64,000 bases of DNA from Ceratobasidium sp. AG-K. Its lineage: Eukaryota > Basidiomycota > Agaricomycetes > Cantharellales > Ceratobasidiaceae. Below are positions 34,657-47,959 of the stretch, piece by piece; within the stretch, counting starts at the first letter, position 1, and each line of letters begins with the position of its first letter. The stretch spans positions 2,542,001-2,606,000 of the forward strand of contig JAWNGF010000005.1 in assembly GCA_037039685.1 (NCBI GenBank), in the 5' to 3' direction. Both the position numbers and the translations under genes were made by a program. The notes beneath the pieces were generated by a model. It had not been told where the DNA came from. It worked only from the letters and a program-made list of their open reading frames with translations, and made no database searches.

Positions 34657-37600
34657 CTATAGATACAAAGAGGAGCAGAAAATCACCGAGTTTTGACGTT
34701 CGAGCATTTCCGACGCCTTGGTAAATTTTTCTTCTAGTTCCGAATTGCCAATTGCGTGTGCAGCTTGGGTCATTTGGCGAATGAGCTCTTGCAACCGTCG
34801 GAACACACGAATTAAACTTCCTTCGAATTGGTCCGTCATCTGCGAATTGTTAGTATAGTGAAAAGCCCACTGAGCGTTGGACTGACCTTGCAAATATCTG
34901 CAAACTTGGCACCACGGCACCATTGCAAGACGGCGTCCATCAACTCGACCTTGAACGTTTGAACGTATTCCTCCTCGTCTATAGGGAGCTTGGACTCTTT
35001 CGAGACCTTGGCGATTCGTCGAGCAATTTCTTGCAAGACCCGCAGTGGTCCAGCGAGTTCCTCCTTGAGCTTGGTCACTTGTTCGCTCTATGCAATGTTA
35101 GCCACGGTAAATGCAAACATAGACTCGCCCACCTTTTCAGTAAATACGAAGCAACTCAAAAGCGCCGCACACTGTTCCGGTAATAACGAGTTGAAAACAC
35201 CGTTGAAGATCATTTCAGTGAGAAGGAGCTCGTCTCCGGTGCTAATTTCGCATGCGACACGGCCCTTAATTTCGACCACGTCCTCGGCGCTGGCAAATCC
35301 AAGTCGACGGAGCACACGCTTGCGGCACTTGAGTTCGTCCATTTGCATTACATCATGTGCCGCGCTTAGGGTCTTCTTCAGGACGCGAATTTGGGCGACG
35401 AGTTCCTGCTTTTGGGCATAGGCATCGTAGATTGTCGATAATCGAGGGTCACTGTGCAGCGCGTGTGCTTCGAGTTGCTTCTCGAGTGTCGCAATTTGCT
35501 ACACGAATATTAGTCAGGCGCATCATGGCGTTGACGACAAACTCACCTCGACCAGCTCCTTGAACTTGGCATCCTTGATACCCATATTCTGAATGGGATC
35601 AAGCAACGCAAGTCCTTTCGGGAACCGCCGCTTGATCTCCTGCACCACCTTCCACATCGTCTCCCGCGCGGCCAGAGGACGCAGATCCTTGGGCATGTGC
35701 ACGCGCATATGACTAATGCTCGAAATGGTCGATAGTAATACGGGGCAGACCAATGGCTCGCCCTCCTGACCCGGCGGACAAGGCTTGAAAGCGCCCACGG
35801 CCTCTGGCGTTGCTCCTGACTTGCTACCCGTTGAGCCCTTGGCACAATGCAACAGGACATCTACGACGTGCTTCTCCTGAGGGGGAAGACCCTCAAAGGT
35901 GGCGGCGGCGCCTTTTTGCTGTACGCGAGGGTTAGCCACCGAATCAAAAAATCAAGTGTTAATCGTGCCTTAGGCGGAGTTCTCGGGGCGATGTTCACAA
36001 CCACACCCCAGCCAAACGCCTGGTCACCGTGTTGAACGCTAACCAGCCGACCAGGTTGCAAAAATGGCAATGCATACGTCGGGTGCGTGATCACCGCCTT
36101 GAAGTCTTTCCCGAGCTCGTCCAACTGCTGCCGGATATCATAATACTCGGCAATCGACTCTTCCTCGGGAACGATAAGCCCAGCCTTCTTTTCCTCCAAC
36201 TCTTCCAGTTCTGAGCACAAAAGTTAGTACCAAGCCGTCCAGGAACTAGATAGACTTACGAGCTTCCAAACCAGGCACCTTGGTCCCATTTTGATACTGG
36301 AAAAAGCACTTTTCAAGCATAAACTCGGGGCTCACGCCTTCGACTCGCATCAAGTTGAGAACCATATTATATCCCAAATGGAATGCCGAGTCCAATCGAT
36401 CCGCCTCGCCCTTGACCATGCCCTTGGCAGTCGCTGGCTCGAGTTTGGCGTTGACCATCATAATGACCACTCCGCGGTCATCCAGTCCACGACGACCAGC
36501 ACGCCCAGACATTTGAATGTACTCGCCCGAGGAGAGCGGCCGCACGCCCCGTCCATCGAATTTCTCCACATCAGTAAAGACGACGGTCTTGGCAGGCATG
36601 TTCAATCCAATCGAGAAGGTTTCGGTCGCGAACAGGACTTTGATGAGACCCTCTTGAAACAGGATTTCGATGACTTCCTTCAGAATCGGGAGTAGACCGC
36701 CGTGATGGATGCCAATACCCCGCTTGAGCAAGGGGAGCAAGTTTTCGATTTGGGGGAGTTTTCGGTCCTCTTCGGAGAGTGCAGCAATAGCGTTGGTGAA
36801 TACGCTTTGAACCATCTCTTGCTCCTCTTCCGAGTTGCATTCCAGCTTGGACATTTGCGTTGCGTGAGCCTCGCATTCTCGTTTGCTGAAGGAGAAGACA
36901 ATAACTGGATTATAGCTCTTTGCGATGATCATCTTGACAATTTTGTAAATGTCAGATGGACCTGGGCACAATTCGTCAGACGGATTAACGAAAAATAAAA
37001 CTTGGCTTGCCTTTGGTTCCACCACCCTTCCTGGTCTTGCCCTTTTTGTTGCGTCCTCCTAATGGATCCGCCGAGTCCTCGCCCTGCATGGAAGCCAACT
37101 TGCCCATCGCCTTTTGGAAGCTGTCTTCGCGAAACTCGCCCTTTTCATTAACGACCAGGTGTATACCGTCTGCGCCCGAGGGAAAGAGGTAATGTTGCAA
37201 AGGTGTTGGTCGGAAGTTGGTGTATACGACATGACATGGTTGTTCATGGATCAAAGAAATCCACTTGGCGAACTCCATGGCGTTGGGGATGGTGGCGGAG
37301 AGGAAAACGTAGCGAACGGTGTGAGGCAGTAGAATAATGGTCTCTTCCCAGACGACTCCACGCTCTACAATCATAGTACCTTTAGCAACGAGGGTAGGCC
37401 ATAATATGTTTGCTTGCCTGCGTCTCTCATGTAATGGATTTCGTCGAAAATAACCCAGGCAACTTCACGCATGATCTCCGAGCCACGGTAAAGCATGGAC
37501 CGGAGAATCTAGTTGAGCGGATGAGCACGTGGAGCCGTATAGCAGTCGTCAAAGACATACCTCTGTGGTCATGACCAAACACGATGCAGTCGGATTGATA

Positions 37601-38380
37601 GTAACATCACCGGTCATAAGTCCAACATCACCGAATTCCGCCAGCATTTCTCGATACTTTTGGTTACTGAGCGCCTAGATCGTACCATTAGCTCAGAATG
37701 GGCAACGAACATCAAACTCACTTTAATTGGACTGGTATAGATAACTCGTTGCTTGTCCCTCAAACATTTCGCAATCGCATACTCGGCCACTACCGTCTTT
37801 CCAGCGCTGGTATGTGCAGATACGAGCACGGACTCGTTCCGGTCAATAGCATAGACAGAGAGCTGTTGGAAGGGATCAAGAGTAAAGGGGTATTCTCGTG
37901 CTGGCTTTTCTGGAGGGACGTGCTCCTTGATGGGGATGTACGGATAGCCTGGAGGGACAGCGACTTGGTGTCGAACCTAAGTCAAGTGAGCTATCGTTTC
38001 ACAATAATATAAATGTATAAACATACCTGATGGGTAAGCACCATGCTCGTAGCCCCCTGGTCCGCAGCCTCCTGACCAGTCAAGCCATTGCTAACCGCGA
38101 CCTCGCGTTCAGCTTCGACTTCGACAGCATCTACCTCGACCGACTCGGTAGCGCCAAACTTTTGTTTCTTTGCTAATGGCTGGTCTGGGGTGGTCTCTTC
38201 CCCGGCTTGAACAGTTGAACTGGGACCGCCACTAGCAGAGTCGACTTGCATCGTTTCTGGGGCGGGCTCTACAGCAGCAGCAACCTTTCGTTTCTTCTTC
38301 TTGGGCTTTGCGGGAGCTCCAAGAGCCTTGTCCATCGCCGGGTCATTGTCGCCAGTGATGTGAGAGAACAAGTCGTCCAT
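34657..38380 (-). CDS. MTR4: Exosome RNA helicase MTR4
   Basis: A Ski2-like DExH helicase of the TRAMP/exosome system. After a basic, low-complexity N-terminus ([10 protein letters not shown], a likely nuclear signal) come motif Q region YPFTLDPFQ, motif [17 protein letters not shown], motif Ia YTSPIK, NQKYREM, motif [13 protein letters not shown], motif III LSATIPN, motif [17 protein letters not shown], motif [18 protein letters not shown] and motif [12 protein letters not shown]. These are followed by the winged-helix and arch/KOW domains ([19 protein letters not shown]) and the DSH C-terminal bundle ending [17 protein letters not shown]4 unwinds and feeds nuclear RNAs to the exosome. All family landmarks are present. 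The start MDDLFSHI matches the usual N-terminus, and introns are short. Confidence 0.96.
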
Positions 38381-38505
38381 CTCAAGTCAAACCAAGAGGT
38401 GGTTGGAATCAAGAAATTATTGGACCGCCAATGCAAGCGCTGATGACAAATACAAATGCGTTACAAAGCACAAACAACGAAAAATCACAACGAAAAATCG
38501 AAATA

Positions 38506-39787
38506 TTAAGGTGGTGCTGAATGCACTCGTGGGGGTTTTAGGTCTCGTGCCCATGGCCTTTCAGGTCTCTCGGTGTCAGGAGTCGAGGGGATTCTTGCCC
38601 AGTGGTTTCCGAAGAGTTGCCACCTTCGCCCAGAAAGGTATTCGACCTCCATTAAATCGGGACAAGACTTGAGCCACCGCTGACAGCGCTCAACTTCTTG
38701 TGCCTCGGTCAGGTATGTGGAATAGATCGGGAAGGATTTCAAGTCAGTCCGTATTATGAAGGAACGCAACTCTTTTAGGTGACCGACGAACTGTGTTGCC
38801 TGCACGATCCAGTTAGCGATTATATGCTGAACCACCAATGGCACTCACGGCTTCTGTAAGCGTATCAACCAAATCCTTCTCTCCTTCATTCCTCAACAAC
38901 ACTTCCAATCTGTGCAACTTTGGGAGCGCCGATGTCAACTCGAGAAAAAACCCGCGCGGAGTAGACCACTCCCGGCTCGTCCCCAAGTTCAACCCCGTCG
39001 AATAGAGTTCCAGCTCGCGCACAGGCTTGCTTGAAGACCCCATCTTTTGTATCGCATCCAGCAGCTCTGGATATATGGGATCCCCTCTGATTATGACCGT
39101 TTCAACTGGTCGACCCGGTATCATCTGAGCCGCGAGCGACGCATGCCCGCAGAACGTATTAAGGTTCGGGGCATGTGTTGGTTGAAGACCCGGAAATGCC
39201 CGAAGCGAAGTGAGAGCGAGGGATTGTATCGAAGGCTGTCGTTCGAGAAAAGTGTGCAATATTGGGTGGCAGTCGACCGTCTCCCAGGCGAGGTGTCTGA
39301 GCTGAAATGTGCAGTGGTTTAGGATATCAAGCGCCAGTATTGGTATACAACCGAGGTCCAAGTACTTGAGACCCCTCGCCTATTTTATGAAAAAAATCAG
39401 CCACCAATCGCCAGATCGAATTCGATGACCACCCGCCTCTCTCAAAGCCGTAATCTGGACCGACTCCAGTGGATGAGCCAACTGAACCCTGTTCCAAGGA
39501 CTGGCTGTTTCAGCCTTGAAGCTAATCACCGCCCGAGCAAGATCGTGCCTCTCCAACAATGTCGCACTACATCGAAGCGCTCGTTGAGGATATTTCGCAA
39601 GGGCGAGATGTTGATACATGATTGGCTCCACCACCTCTCGACATGCTCGGCATACCCGCGTTACCCGATACAGATCTGGCAGCGACAGCCAAGCAACGAT
39701 CGCCTCGAGTATCTCAGGCGGGAGGGGGAACGCATGAGCGCCCTTTTCACGTCCACGAACGAAGAGTGATCTGAAGAATCTAGACAT
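38506..39787 (-). CDS. F-box protein with LRR-like C-terminus
   Basis: It starts MSRFFRSLFVRG and has an F-box near residues 20-60 (FPLPPEILEAIVAWLSLPDL, VTRVCRACREVVEPIMYQHL). The rest has leucine-rich, evenly spaced segments (KYLDLGCIPILALDILNHC, LRHLAWETVDCHPIL, VRELELYSTGLNLG, LHRLEVLLRN, LKELRSFIIRT), consistent with irregular leucine-rich repeats. An in-frame ATG upstream (39928) would add 47 residues without domain support, so the ATG at 39787 is preferred. The first intron (ending TAG before ARGLKYLDL near 39378) could not be placed exactly. It is a putative SCF substrate adaptor with unknown target, unrelated in detail to the F-box array at 19-29 kb. Confidence 0.75.
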
Positions 39788-40384
39788 GAATGGACCCGGT
39801 CGGGGAAAGCCAGGTGACCCAAACAGGCTAGGGCGATTCTGTTGGACCAGCGACGACAATCGCCAGCGGTGAGACACGTCCCAAATCTCACGTATATATG
39901 AGCACCATGACCCCTCAATATTGATCAAAACGTGTCAAGGCCGTATGCTAAGCCTCCAGAGTTGAGATACGGAGGATAGGAGATCGCACTCCTTTGTACA
40001 GGTACAAAGGAAACGGTAATATCCCCTGCGAACCCCGACTCAAATGGGTTTGCCCATGAAAAGATCCCGAGGTTTGTGATCTTGTGAAATAGGGCTATTC
40101 ACCTCGCGCATGCGGCATTCGGGTGGAAGCCGAAACCCCTCTTTCTCGTCGTAATTGGTGAGAAATGACGTGGCTCACGCACATTTGATTCATGAAGCGA
40201 AGACACAACAGCATGGTCGGTGAGGTGATCAGCTGGCTGTGTGAAAGGTTAAAGGTGATATTTACGGATCATCCCTTTCCGAAATCGAGATGATACATAA
40301 GCATACACCTGGCTCGATAGCAAAACCCGACTTTGTGGCGCGTAGGGGAAGGTGCTGTACATGTCCACAGGGCAGCCACCTCAG
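39788..40384. other. Divergent intergenic region
   Basis: It lies between the minus-strand F-box/LRR gene and plus-strand RPL38, and no gene is supported. It contains TGAAACCGG-free ordinary sequence and leads into the CACGTGAC site at 40385. Confidence 0.35.
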
Positions 40385-40392
40385 CACGTGAC
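40385..40392 (+). promoter_or_regulatory. CACGTGAC site before RPL38
   Basis: CACGTGAC about 70 bp upstream of the RPL38 ATG. It has the E-box core bound by bHLH factors of the Cbf1 type in fungi. The role here is inferred only from position and recurrence in the window. Confidence 0.4.
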
Positions 40393-40459
40393 TCACATCA
40401 CTCCCGGAATGTCCGGAAGTAAATTTCCCTGATACACGACACCTCAAGCCTACACCAAA

Positions 40460-40961
40460 ATGGTGAGTAATGCCGGGGACGGTGGTTATTGCGGTATGCT
40501 AAGCAGGAATAAACTAGCCCAAGGAGATCCGGGACATCAAGCAATTCCTTCAGATCGCGACCCGCAAGGATGCCAAGTGTGAGCTTGCAGAATGATGTGC
40601 ATTCGTTACTCGTGCTAATCATACTTACTGGTAGCCGCTCGCGTGAAGAAGACTCCCCCAAAGGTCGCTGGTGGCAAGACTGTCACTAAGTTCAAGATTA
40701 GGTGCTCCCGATATCTATACACCCTTGCTCTCGATGATGCGGAGAAAGCAGAGAAGCTCAAGCAGAGCCTTCCTCCTGGTGAGTCAAGGCATGGCATTTG
40801 GACCTGGTTTATTACTCCCTTTGATTCCATCTATGCCAAACCTATCATCACATTCCACCCATTTCGCCAACAAGGCGCTTCGTTACCGTTTGCTAACCAT
40901 CTAACGGCTAGGTCTCACCGTTGAGGAGCTCAGCTCGTCAACCAAGACCAAGAAGAAGTAA
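40460..40961 (+). CDS. RPL38: 60S ribosomal protein eL38
   Basis: Exon 1 is only the start codon (40460-40462), directly followed by a GTGAGT donor. The other exons are 40518-40578, 40635-40778 and 40912-40961; the total of 258 nt gives 85 aa. The protein reads [20 protein letters not shown], then VKFKIR-type core as [17 protein letters not shown], then [17 protein letters not shown]. This is the full eL38 family, a small protein of the large subunit near the A-site side. Length and order match the family. Confidence 0.96.
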
Positions 40962-42142
40962 ATTTCTGGTCTTGATGTTGGTTGGGCTTTGATGGCGGGC
41001 TGTGTTCGGGTCGGTGTGCAGTGCGCGGCGCTGGCCTAGTCTCGATGATCTTTGGTCCAACGGGCGGCTGAGGTATACGTTATGTTGTAGTTCACTTGTT
41101 CTATGCGATCGCATTTCATGCTATGAACTATCTCCGTGGAGGTGGCCAGATGACTCGTCGTTCTTTGACGCCGTCTTGTGTTCGAGGGGCCATTTATGAT
41201 TGAATTATCGAACGCTGGAAGAGGAATCAGTATATAGAATCCCCCCCGCAGAAACAACAGCACACGACGAGCCCCTGGAGGTTAAGGGAGACGAACCAAG
41301 AAGATACACTTCATTTAGCCCATCTCCCGTAAGGTGAATAATACGGCGTTGGATAAGCTCGAGTGTACCACATACAACCTGCGCGCATAATCTGCGACTT
41401 CGAACCTCAGAACTTGGAGCCACATGCACATCGTTTTAGCTTCCAGTCAAGGACTGTGTCCCTGCTACTAAACCATTACTCTGATGCATTTAATCGGGAA
41501 TCATAAGCTGGCACGGAAGTCGAAAAGAAGATTGGCATTGATTCGAATGGCCTGATTTTCGCCTAAAGTAAAACTGATTATGATGGCTCGGGTGGGAGAA
41601 GCGAGATCCACAGAGTTTTTATTTCGGTAACTATAAGTACTGGTTTGGTTGTGCTGAGTCGAGCTGTTTCAGCGGCACTTCCAGCAGTGCTTTCCTCCCT
41701 CCGACTCCTCGATTAAATGTCTAATTTCATCACATATTAGTCAAAGCGCTGAGCACTGTGCGGGGGCTCACCCACACATCGCGCAGATGTCCAAAGATAT
41801 GCTACTCGTGGTAATACGTATGCAGTTTGACATGTGAGCACACTATACATGCCCTGTTGGCCGATAATTTAGCTTGGCCTGGTCGACTTTAGTCACAACT
41901 TTGACCATTGGCTGAGCTGAGCTAGGGAATTAGTCAGTGTCGTAAGTGAAACATAGTCGAAATTCTTAGCCGGGCCTGCTCAACTGAAAGGTCATGAAAA
42001 CATCTAGTGCGCATTGGCTGAAAAAGTGAATTCATGATGAACAAGTGTGAAGCTGAGGATAGGTTGGATGTACAACACCAGGTGATGTGACATAAATAGC
42101 TATCATTGAGATAATCCTTATAGCTTGTCGGCGCCAACCAAT
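40962..42142. other. Intergenic, no gene seen
   Basis: A convergent region between RPL38 and the first BTB gene. No supported coding sequence or RNA. Confidence 0.45.
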
Positions 42143-43561
42143 CTAATGCGAGGCGAAATCCCTGTATCGGTGCGCAATCTCCCGATAAACATTTTGAATA
42201 AGTCGATGTATAATCGCCATTGTAGACTTGAAATTTGGACACTCGATTTCGTGAGTTTGAGATGACCCCGTCTTTGAGCCCCTCCTCGCCCGATTCAAAG
42301 ACTGCTCAATGGCTGTTTGCATGAGTGGCGCAAAATGATCTTCGCTGGAAAGATACCCCAGTGAGTCCCATCGAGATTCGAATATTCTACGGTATTGCGG
42401 TAGTAGGGAAAGCGCGGCAAAGTTTTGCAGAGGGACGCCAGACATTGGGCCCTCGCATTTCGCGAAGGATTGCCGCCACAAAATGCGGAGTCGCACTAGA
42501 CAGTTGTCACAAATCCCGTTTGTTGCAAATGGCAAGTCGGCCGATGACTGTAGCCACCCCACGCGCTGTAATTTCTTGGAGACTGGAGTGAGTTGAGCTT
42601 GCGCTGTGTCAAGCAGCAATATCTCTTCTGATGTCAATTTCTGGCCCCAGCTCGCCTGCCGTCTCACGGATAGAACAGCCACAAATACACAACCAAATAG
42701 CACGGGGTTGTCGCGGACAAGGGAAGGGTTTCTGTAAAGGTTTAGGCACGTATCAAGGTTAGAAATTGGGGGGAGTAGGTTTGAGTTAGGATGATGCATA
42801 GAGACACTGATAAAGTATTGAATAAAGGTGTTTGCCGATGAGACGTATTTGGTTTGGGCAGTAGAGCGCGCATAAGAATCGAGCCGGAGTAATGTACCAC
42901 AGTCCCACTCGCTGAATGCAAGCTTATACAACGACTCCAGGACAAGGAATAATCGTGACCGTGCCCACTCTTCAAGCTCGGTCATTCCGAATTGACGAGC
43001 AAGGAATGCGATATCAAGGTAACGCACCAAGAGGGCTTGACTGTGCTTGTTTTTATCCTGCGCATGATTAATCAAAGCTCGATACTCCGGGTCGAATGGT
43101 CTAATGCATCATTTGAGTGTATTATTAGAAAATGAATCTAGGCTACGTACAGGCCCATGACTGCAAAGAGGAAATTGCGGAATTGACCAACTCGAACACC
43201 TATAATGGCAATGGGGTTCTCATCGCTGGAGCTCGTAAGATCTTGTGGTGGGTTGTCAATGCATGTGGGATAACATCGAGTGTTACTATTGGAACCCCCA
43301 CTGGAATAAATATCATCGGGCCGAATGATCAAGGAGGCTTGGAACTTGGTTTTTGGGTAATGAAAAATACATGCGTCAAGCTAGAATCAATCGACCGAGA
43401 CTTCAGAATATACTAATTACCTTAAATAGAACTCCTTCAACCAAGAATACAGCACTGCCGTCTTTGTGGTAGTATCGTGGATCGCGAGTGTGGTTCCCCT
43501 GTACGTCGTGGCCGGAGGGAGAGACAGTTTGGTTGTCTTTTGGTGGTATTAGCGGTGGCAT
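42143..43561 (-). CDS. BTB/POZ domain protein 1
   Basis: Three exons. The first holds the start of the BTB fold (DPRYYHKDGSAVFLVEGVLFK). The second continues FQASLIIRPDDI and, after a variable acidic loop, VGQFRNFLFAVMGL. The third begins PFDPEYRAL and carries a long helical region (LLVRYLDIAFLARQFGMTEL, WARSRLFLVLESLYKLAF) and a Cys pair (CDNCLVRLRILW). The layout is that of the large Agaricomycete BTB families, which have no known partner; many BTB proteins bind Cul3. It is the first of three tandem paralogues in the same orientation. The ATG at 43561 gives an N-terminus like that of its neighbours. No lesion seen. Confidence 0.82.
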
Positions 43562-44255
43562 ATAACAATAATTTACGAGGCGATCGTGATGGTTGTGGAA
43601 AGACGGAAGCGACCACAACTTCGGCGGCCAGATACTGTAAGATAAGCGCGCATGAGTTTATCCGACAGGGTCTATCGAAGCTTGGAGAGTCCGGAAATGG
43701 GATGACCCTCCATGTAATTTATTTGTCCAGGTAGGCCGTTCCACTTCCTCGCGGGCTGTACCAATCATCTTCGTGCTAGAGCATGGACAGAAGCTCTACC
43801 TTAGAGTTATTCCCCTGGACTGGCCATATTTCGGCTGTAGCGCCCTGCAATGCTCGCACCACAAGTAGGCTACAATGAATCGCGCGCTCTCACACTGTCA
43901 AGCATTGTCCACCTCATAGCTTGGGGGCATGGTTGTCCCACTACCGGCAGGGCCTACGTTACCACTGAACGCTCCTCCAATTGCTTGGGTTGGCCCTAAT
44001 TGGAGAATCACTAATGTATAAGCCAGAGCACAAGCATACATCACAGTCAAGCATGTAAAGAAGTTGAACCATGAACAAATAAGTTAATATCCAAGCCTAA
44101 GACGTATGCCTCCGATGCTAGTCGATTGGGTACAGCTATGGTAAATATACCAAGAGGCTGGAACAGATCGTGTGGTGTGGGATTAACTCGTAACGTATGC
44201 TTCACTATAATTATAGAAAATGAGATTTGAAAGACCATAATGAAATGGCGGTAAC
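43562..44255. other. Spacer between BTB genes 1 and 2
   Basis: No gene is seen; it holds the promoter of BTB 1 and the 3' flank of BTB 2. Confidence 0.45.
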
Positions 44256-45663
44256 TTACGATGCAAATTCGCGGTGTCGACGCGCAAGTTCTTGGTAAAC
44301 GATTTGTATGCAATGATCGACGTACGCAGTGGCCGCCCGCCGCTGCGGACACTTGGATCCATGAGGTGGAGACGCCTTTACCCCACTGTAGGCAAATACA
44401 ATGGCTCGGAAGGTCAGTAAGCTCGGGTCGAGATCTTCTTTCCTATCCCACCGAGACCTCGCTACAAACTTCCTGCGATATTGGGGAAGACGAGCAAGCT
44501 CGGTCACATCGTGGAGTGGGGCCTCGGATTTCAGACCTGCACACTTCCCAAAAGACTCTTCCCATAAATTGCGTACTCGGAGCCAGCATTCAGAACAGGT
44601 ATCTTTGGTTACTAACGGCGAGTCCACCCGTGCCTGTAGCCAATTTGCACTGTCCAACTCTTTAGACACCGGAGTAAGAAGCACCTGGGCAGCGTATAGA
44701 ATCACTCTGTCCGCTGGCGTTAGCCCTAGTCTCCAAACGTCGGAATGTCGGCCCAAGGAGAGGATTGCCGCAAAGACACAACCAAAAATTGCAGGGTTTT
44801 TATGTGGGAGGAAGAGATTTTTGTAAAGTCGGACGCATGTGTCAAGATTTAATTGCTGGAATGACCGATCAGAGTTCCGATGGTCAACTGAGACACTAAT
44901 AAAGTACTGAATGAAATTATTTGCTAGGATTATGCAGTGTGAATCGCTAGTCCCCCGTGCATAAGAGTCGAGCCGCAGTAACGTCGTATCATCCCAGTAG
45001 TCGAGCGCGAGGTTATACATCGACTCGAGAACAAGACACAGCTGGGACCGGGCCCATTCTTCGAGCTCGATCATCCCAAATTGACGAGCAAGACAAGATA
45101 CATCGAGGTAGCGAACAAGTAATTTCTGGCTGTGTTGCCTCTTATCCCGGGCGGCAACCATTAGGGCTCGGTATTTTGGGTCGAATGGTCTAACAGAATG
45201 CTTGTAAGTGCACATACTAACAAAGGATGCGTATGTGGCTCACAAACCCATGACGGCGAAGAGGAAATTGCGGAACTGACTGGCTTGAACATTTGGGAGA
45301 ATAAGTGGATCCTCCTCACTCGAGCTCGTGAGGTCTTTCGGTAGGTTGTCAACGCCCAGGGGGTAACGTTGCGTGCTACCGTCAGGATTATCACTGGGAG
45401 AGATGGAATCGGGCTGAAGAATCAAGGAGGCCTGGAACTGGGTTGGAGAGACCGAATGGTAAGATGTGCAGTCGCATATGGAGGACGAGGGGTTGGATAG
45501 GATGTGATATTACCTTGAATAACACGCCCTCGACTAGGAATACAATGCTACCGTCTTTGTGGAAGTATTTGGGGTCGCGGGTGCGTGAAGAGGGGCCATG
45601 AGAATTAAGCCCTTGGTAATTTACCGATGCGCTACTACTTGGTGATGATATGGAATATGGCAT
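44256..45663 (-). CDS. BTB/POZ domain protein 2
   Basis: A paralogue of the genes on both sides. Exon 1 has a Ser-rich leader and DPKYFHKDGSIVFLVEGVLFK. Exon 2 has FQASLILQPDSISPSDN and SQFRNFLFAVMGL. Exon 3 has PFDPKYRALMVAARDKRQHS, LLVRYLDVSCLARQFGMIEL, VFAAILSLGRH and the Cys pair CSECWLRVRNLWEESFGKC. The long third exon is uninterrupted. It differs from BTB 1 mainly in the last 60 residues. The function is unknown beyond a presumed protein-interaction role. Confidence 0.82.
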
Positions 45664-46527
45664 TGTGAATGAATCAAGAGTACCGCTGCAGGAGAGGCTA
45701 CAACGTGGTGGTGCGTTGCGATGAGCATGTGGGCATTTGTCAGCCAGGATCCATCAAGGGAGCACGACGAGTTTACGCGCCAAGCCCACGAGTGACCGAG
45801 TGCCTCATAAATTTACTCCCTAAGTACTCGACCCTTTCCCTTCCTCTCCCGCACCACGGCCTACTTCTCCCCACTAATTAGAAGGATTAGTCAAACTGTA
45901 GTCCAACGTCATTAGATTCGTGAATCCCAATGGGTCGTGTTGGTTACTAGGCAGAGGATTGATTCGCTGGCGAGGACATGCGTTGTGTGAACCACAGATA
46001 CTGTTGACAGGGCTCAAACTACATGATGACGCCCGCTTACCTATGGTCCTGCCTTAGCCAGCTTGGACTGTTGTGCGCGCCTTGTGCAGTTTTTTGCTCT
46101 AATTGCTGGTTTTGAGAGCCGCCTCTACCATTTTTACGTCCATCACAGCGTGCGGAGCGTGCCTCAGATGTATGCCCCCGGCGTGGTGCGTCGATCTTCA
46201 TATATAATTAAATCTCTCGGATGTTCACAAATCAGGGGGAAAGCAGTGTATGCGCACGTTTGCGAACCCACGGAGCAGAAATGCGACCGTACAGACTACA
46301 GCAGACGAGGCAGTTGTCTCAATATCCGAGATAGATAAAACTTTTTAAATTCATGAGTACCGTAGTTGGAAAGAGTTGGCTTGAGAACATGCCAGGGCGG
46401 TAATCGCAAACGATGGAGGGGAGGGGGTTCACAGGGAGAAGCGGCCCGGGACAAGGTATCGCAGATTATGCTCCTCTGTGGCGCGAGAAAGTGAGTCTAG
46501 TTACTGAAATATTTTCAGATGAGCAAC
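45664..46527. other. Spacer between BTB genes 2 and 3
   Basis: No gene is seen; it holds the BTB 2 promoter and the BTB 3 3' flank. Confidence 0.45.
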
Positions 46528-47959
46528 TCACGGAACGAAGTCATTGTGTCGTTGAGCAATCTCTCGGTATACCTCCTGGATACAGTTGTCGATATCCACA
46601 ACAATATTATTCAACTTTGGGCACTCAAATTCGCGGACTGTAGGGAGAGCCGGTTCTTGTACAGCCCTTGCAAGCATATTTCGCGCATGGGAAGCAGCAC
46701 TGAAGCCGAGGTTAATCGGGTTTAATCTTGATCCTTTAGGGATCTCCGGCCTGAAACAGGCCTTCGAGGCATCCCATTGGGATGTAAGAGCCTTTCGGTA
46801 CCTAGGTAGATGGGCTAGCGCGGTCACATCTTGCAGAGCGACCTTGGACCTTAGGCCTGCACACTGGCCGAAGGTCTCTTTCCACAGGTTTCCGAGTTGC
46901 ATGCGACACTCGTCGCAAATGGTATGCTTGGCAAGTAGTGCTTCTGTCGAGGTTTGAAGCCAACCCACACTTCTAAGTTCCTCGGAAGCGACATCAAGAC
47001 CCACTTGGGCAGCGCAGAGCAACAGTCTGTCCCTCGGTGCCAATGTTTCATTCCAGACGGAGGAGTGTCGACCCAATGACAAAATAGTCATAAAAACACA
47101 ACCGAACAAAGCGGGATTGTTGTGGGGAAGAGAAGGATTATTGTAAAGCCTAACACACGTGTCTAAGTTCGAAGGCGAGGGCAATCGACTCGCGTTCTGT
47201 TCATCCGCTGAGATGCTGATAAAGTATTGAATAAACCTGGTTACGAGTGATAGGAGTTCAGCTTGACCGGTAGCACGTGCATAAGTGTCGAGCCGTGTAA
47301 TTGTTCGATCATCCCAGGTGTCGAGGGCAAGCTCGTACATCGACTCAAGAACGAGGCAAAGTTGCTCTCGTGCCCATTTTTCGGTCCCAGTCTTCCCAAA
47401 TCGGCGAGCAAGAGAAGAGGTATCCAGGTACTGCATGACTAGTCCTTTCGCATGTTTTCTCTGATCTTGAGCGCTATTCAACAGTGCTCGAAACTCCGGG
47501 TCGAATGGCCTGGTTGATGGGTAGCGTCAGACATTTTATCAGAAAAAATGTCAGTGTGACTCACTGGCCCATGATTGCGAAGAGGAAGTTACGGAATTCA
47601 TTAGCTTGGACGTCTGAAATTACGACGGGGGCATCATCACTGGAGGTTGTGAGATCGTGAGGGAGGTTATCTACTCCCGTGAAGGAAATGGAGTCGGGCT
47701 GGATTGAGAAAGCCGCAAGCTAATATTTGAGTAACAGGTGTCAACATTGTCGATGGCAATTGAGGTCAGACGAGACTAAATATAGTACTACCTTGAACAA
47801 AACGCCCTCAACTTGAAAAACGGCGTTGCCCGTTATATGATAGTATGTTGGGTCGCGAGTATAGTTTGAAGAAGGATGGGTTTTATTATTTCCTGGAGTG
47901 TTCAATATTTCCCCAGGCCCAGTCATCGAGCTTCCCTTCATCGGGGAGTCAAGAGTCAT
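46528..47959 (-). CDS. BTB/POZ domain protein 3
   Basis: The third tandem paralogue. Exon 1 ends DPTYYHITGNAVFQVEGVLFK, with HITG in place of the HKDG of its neighbours. Exon 2 carries NEFRNFLFAIMG. Exon 3 has PFDPEFRALLNSAQDQRKHA, LVMQYLDTSSLARRFGKTGT, VFMTILSLGRHSSVWNE and CDECRMQLGNLWKETFGQC. Two in-frame starts exist (47995 and 47959); the inner one gives a leader of the same length as BTB 2. There are no stops or frameshifts. Confidence 0.8.
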
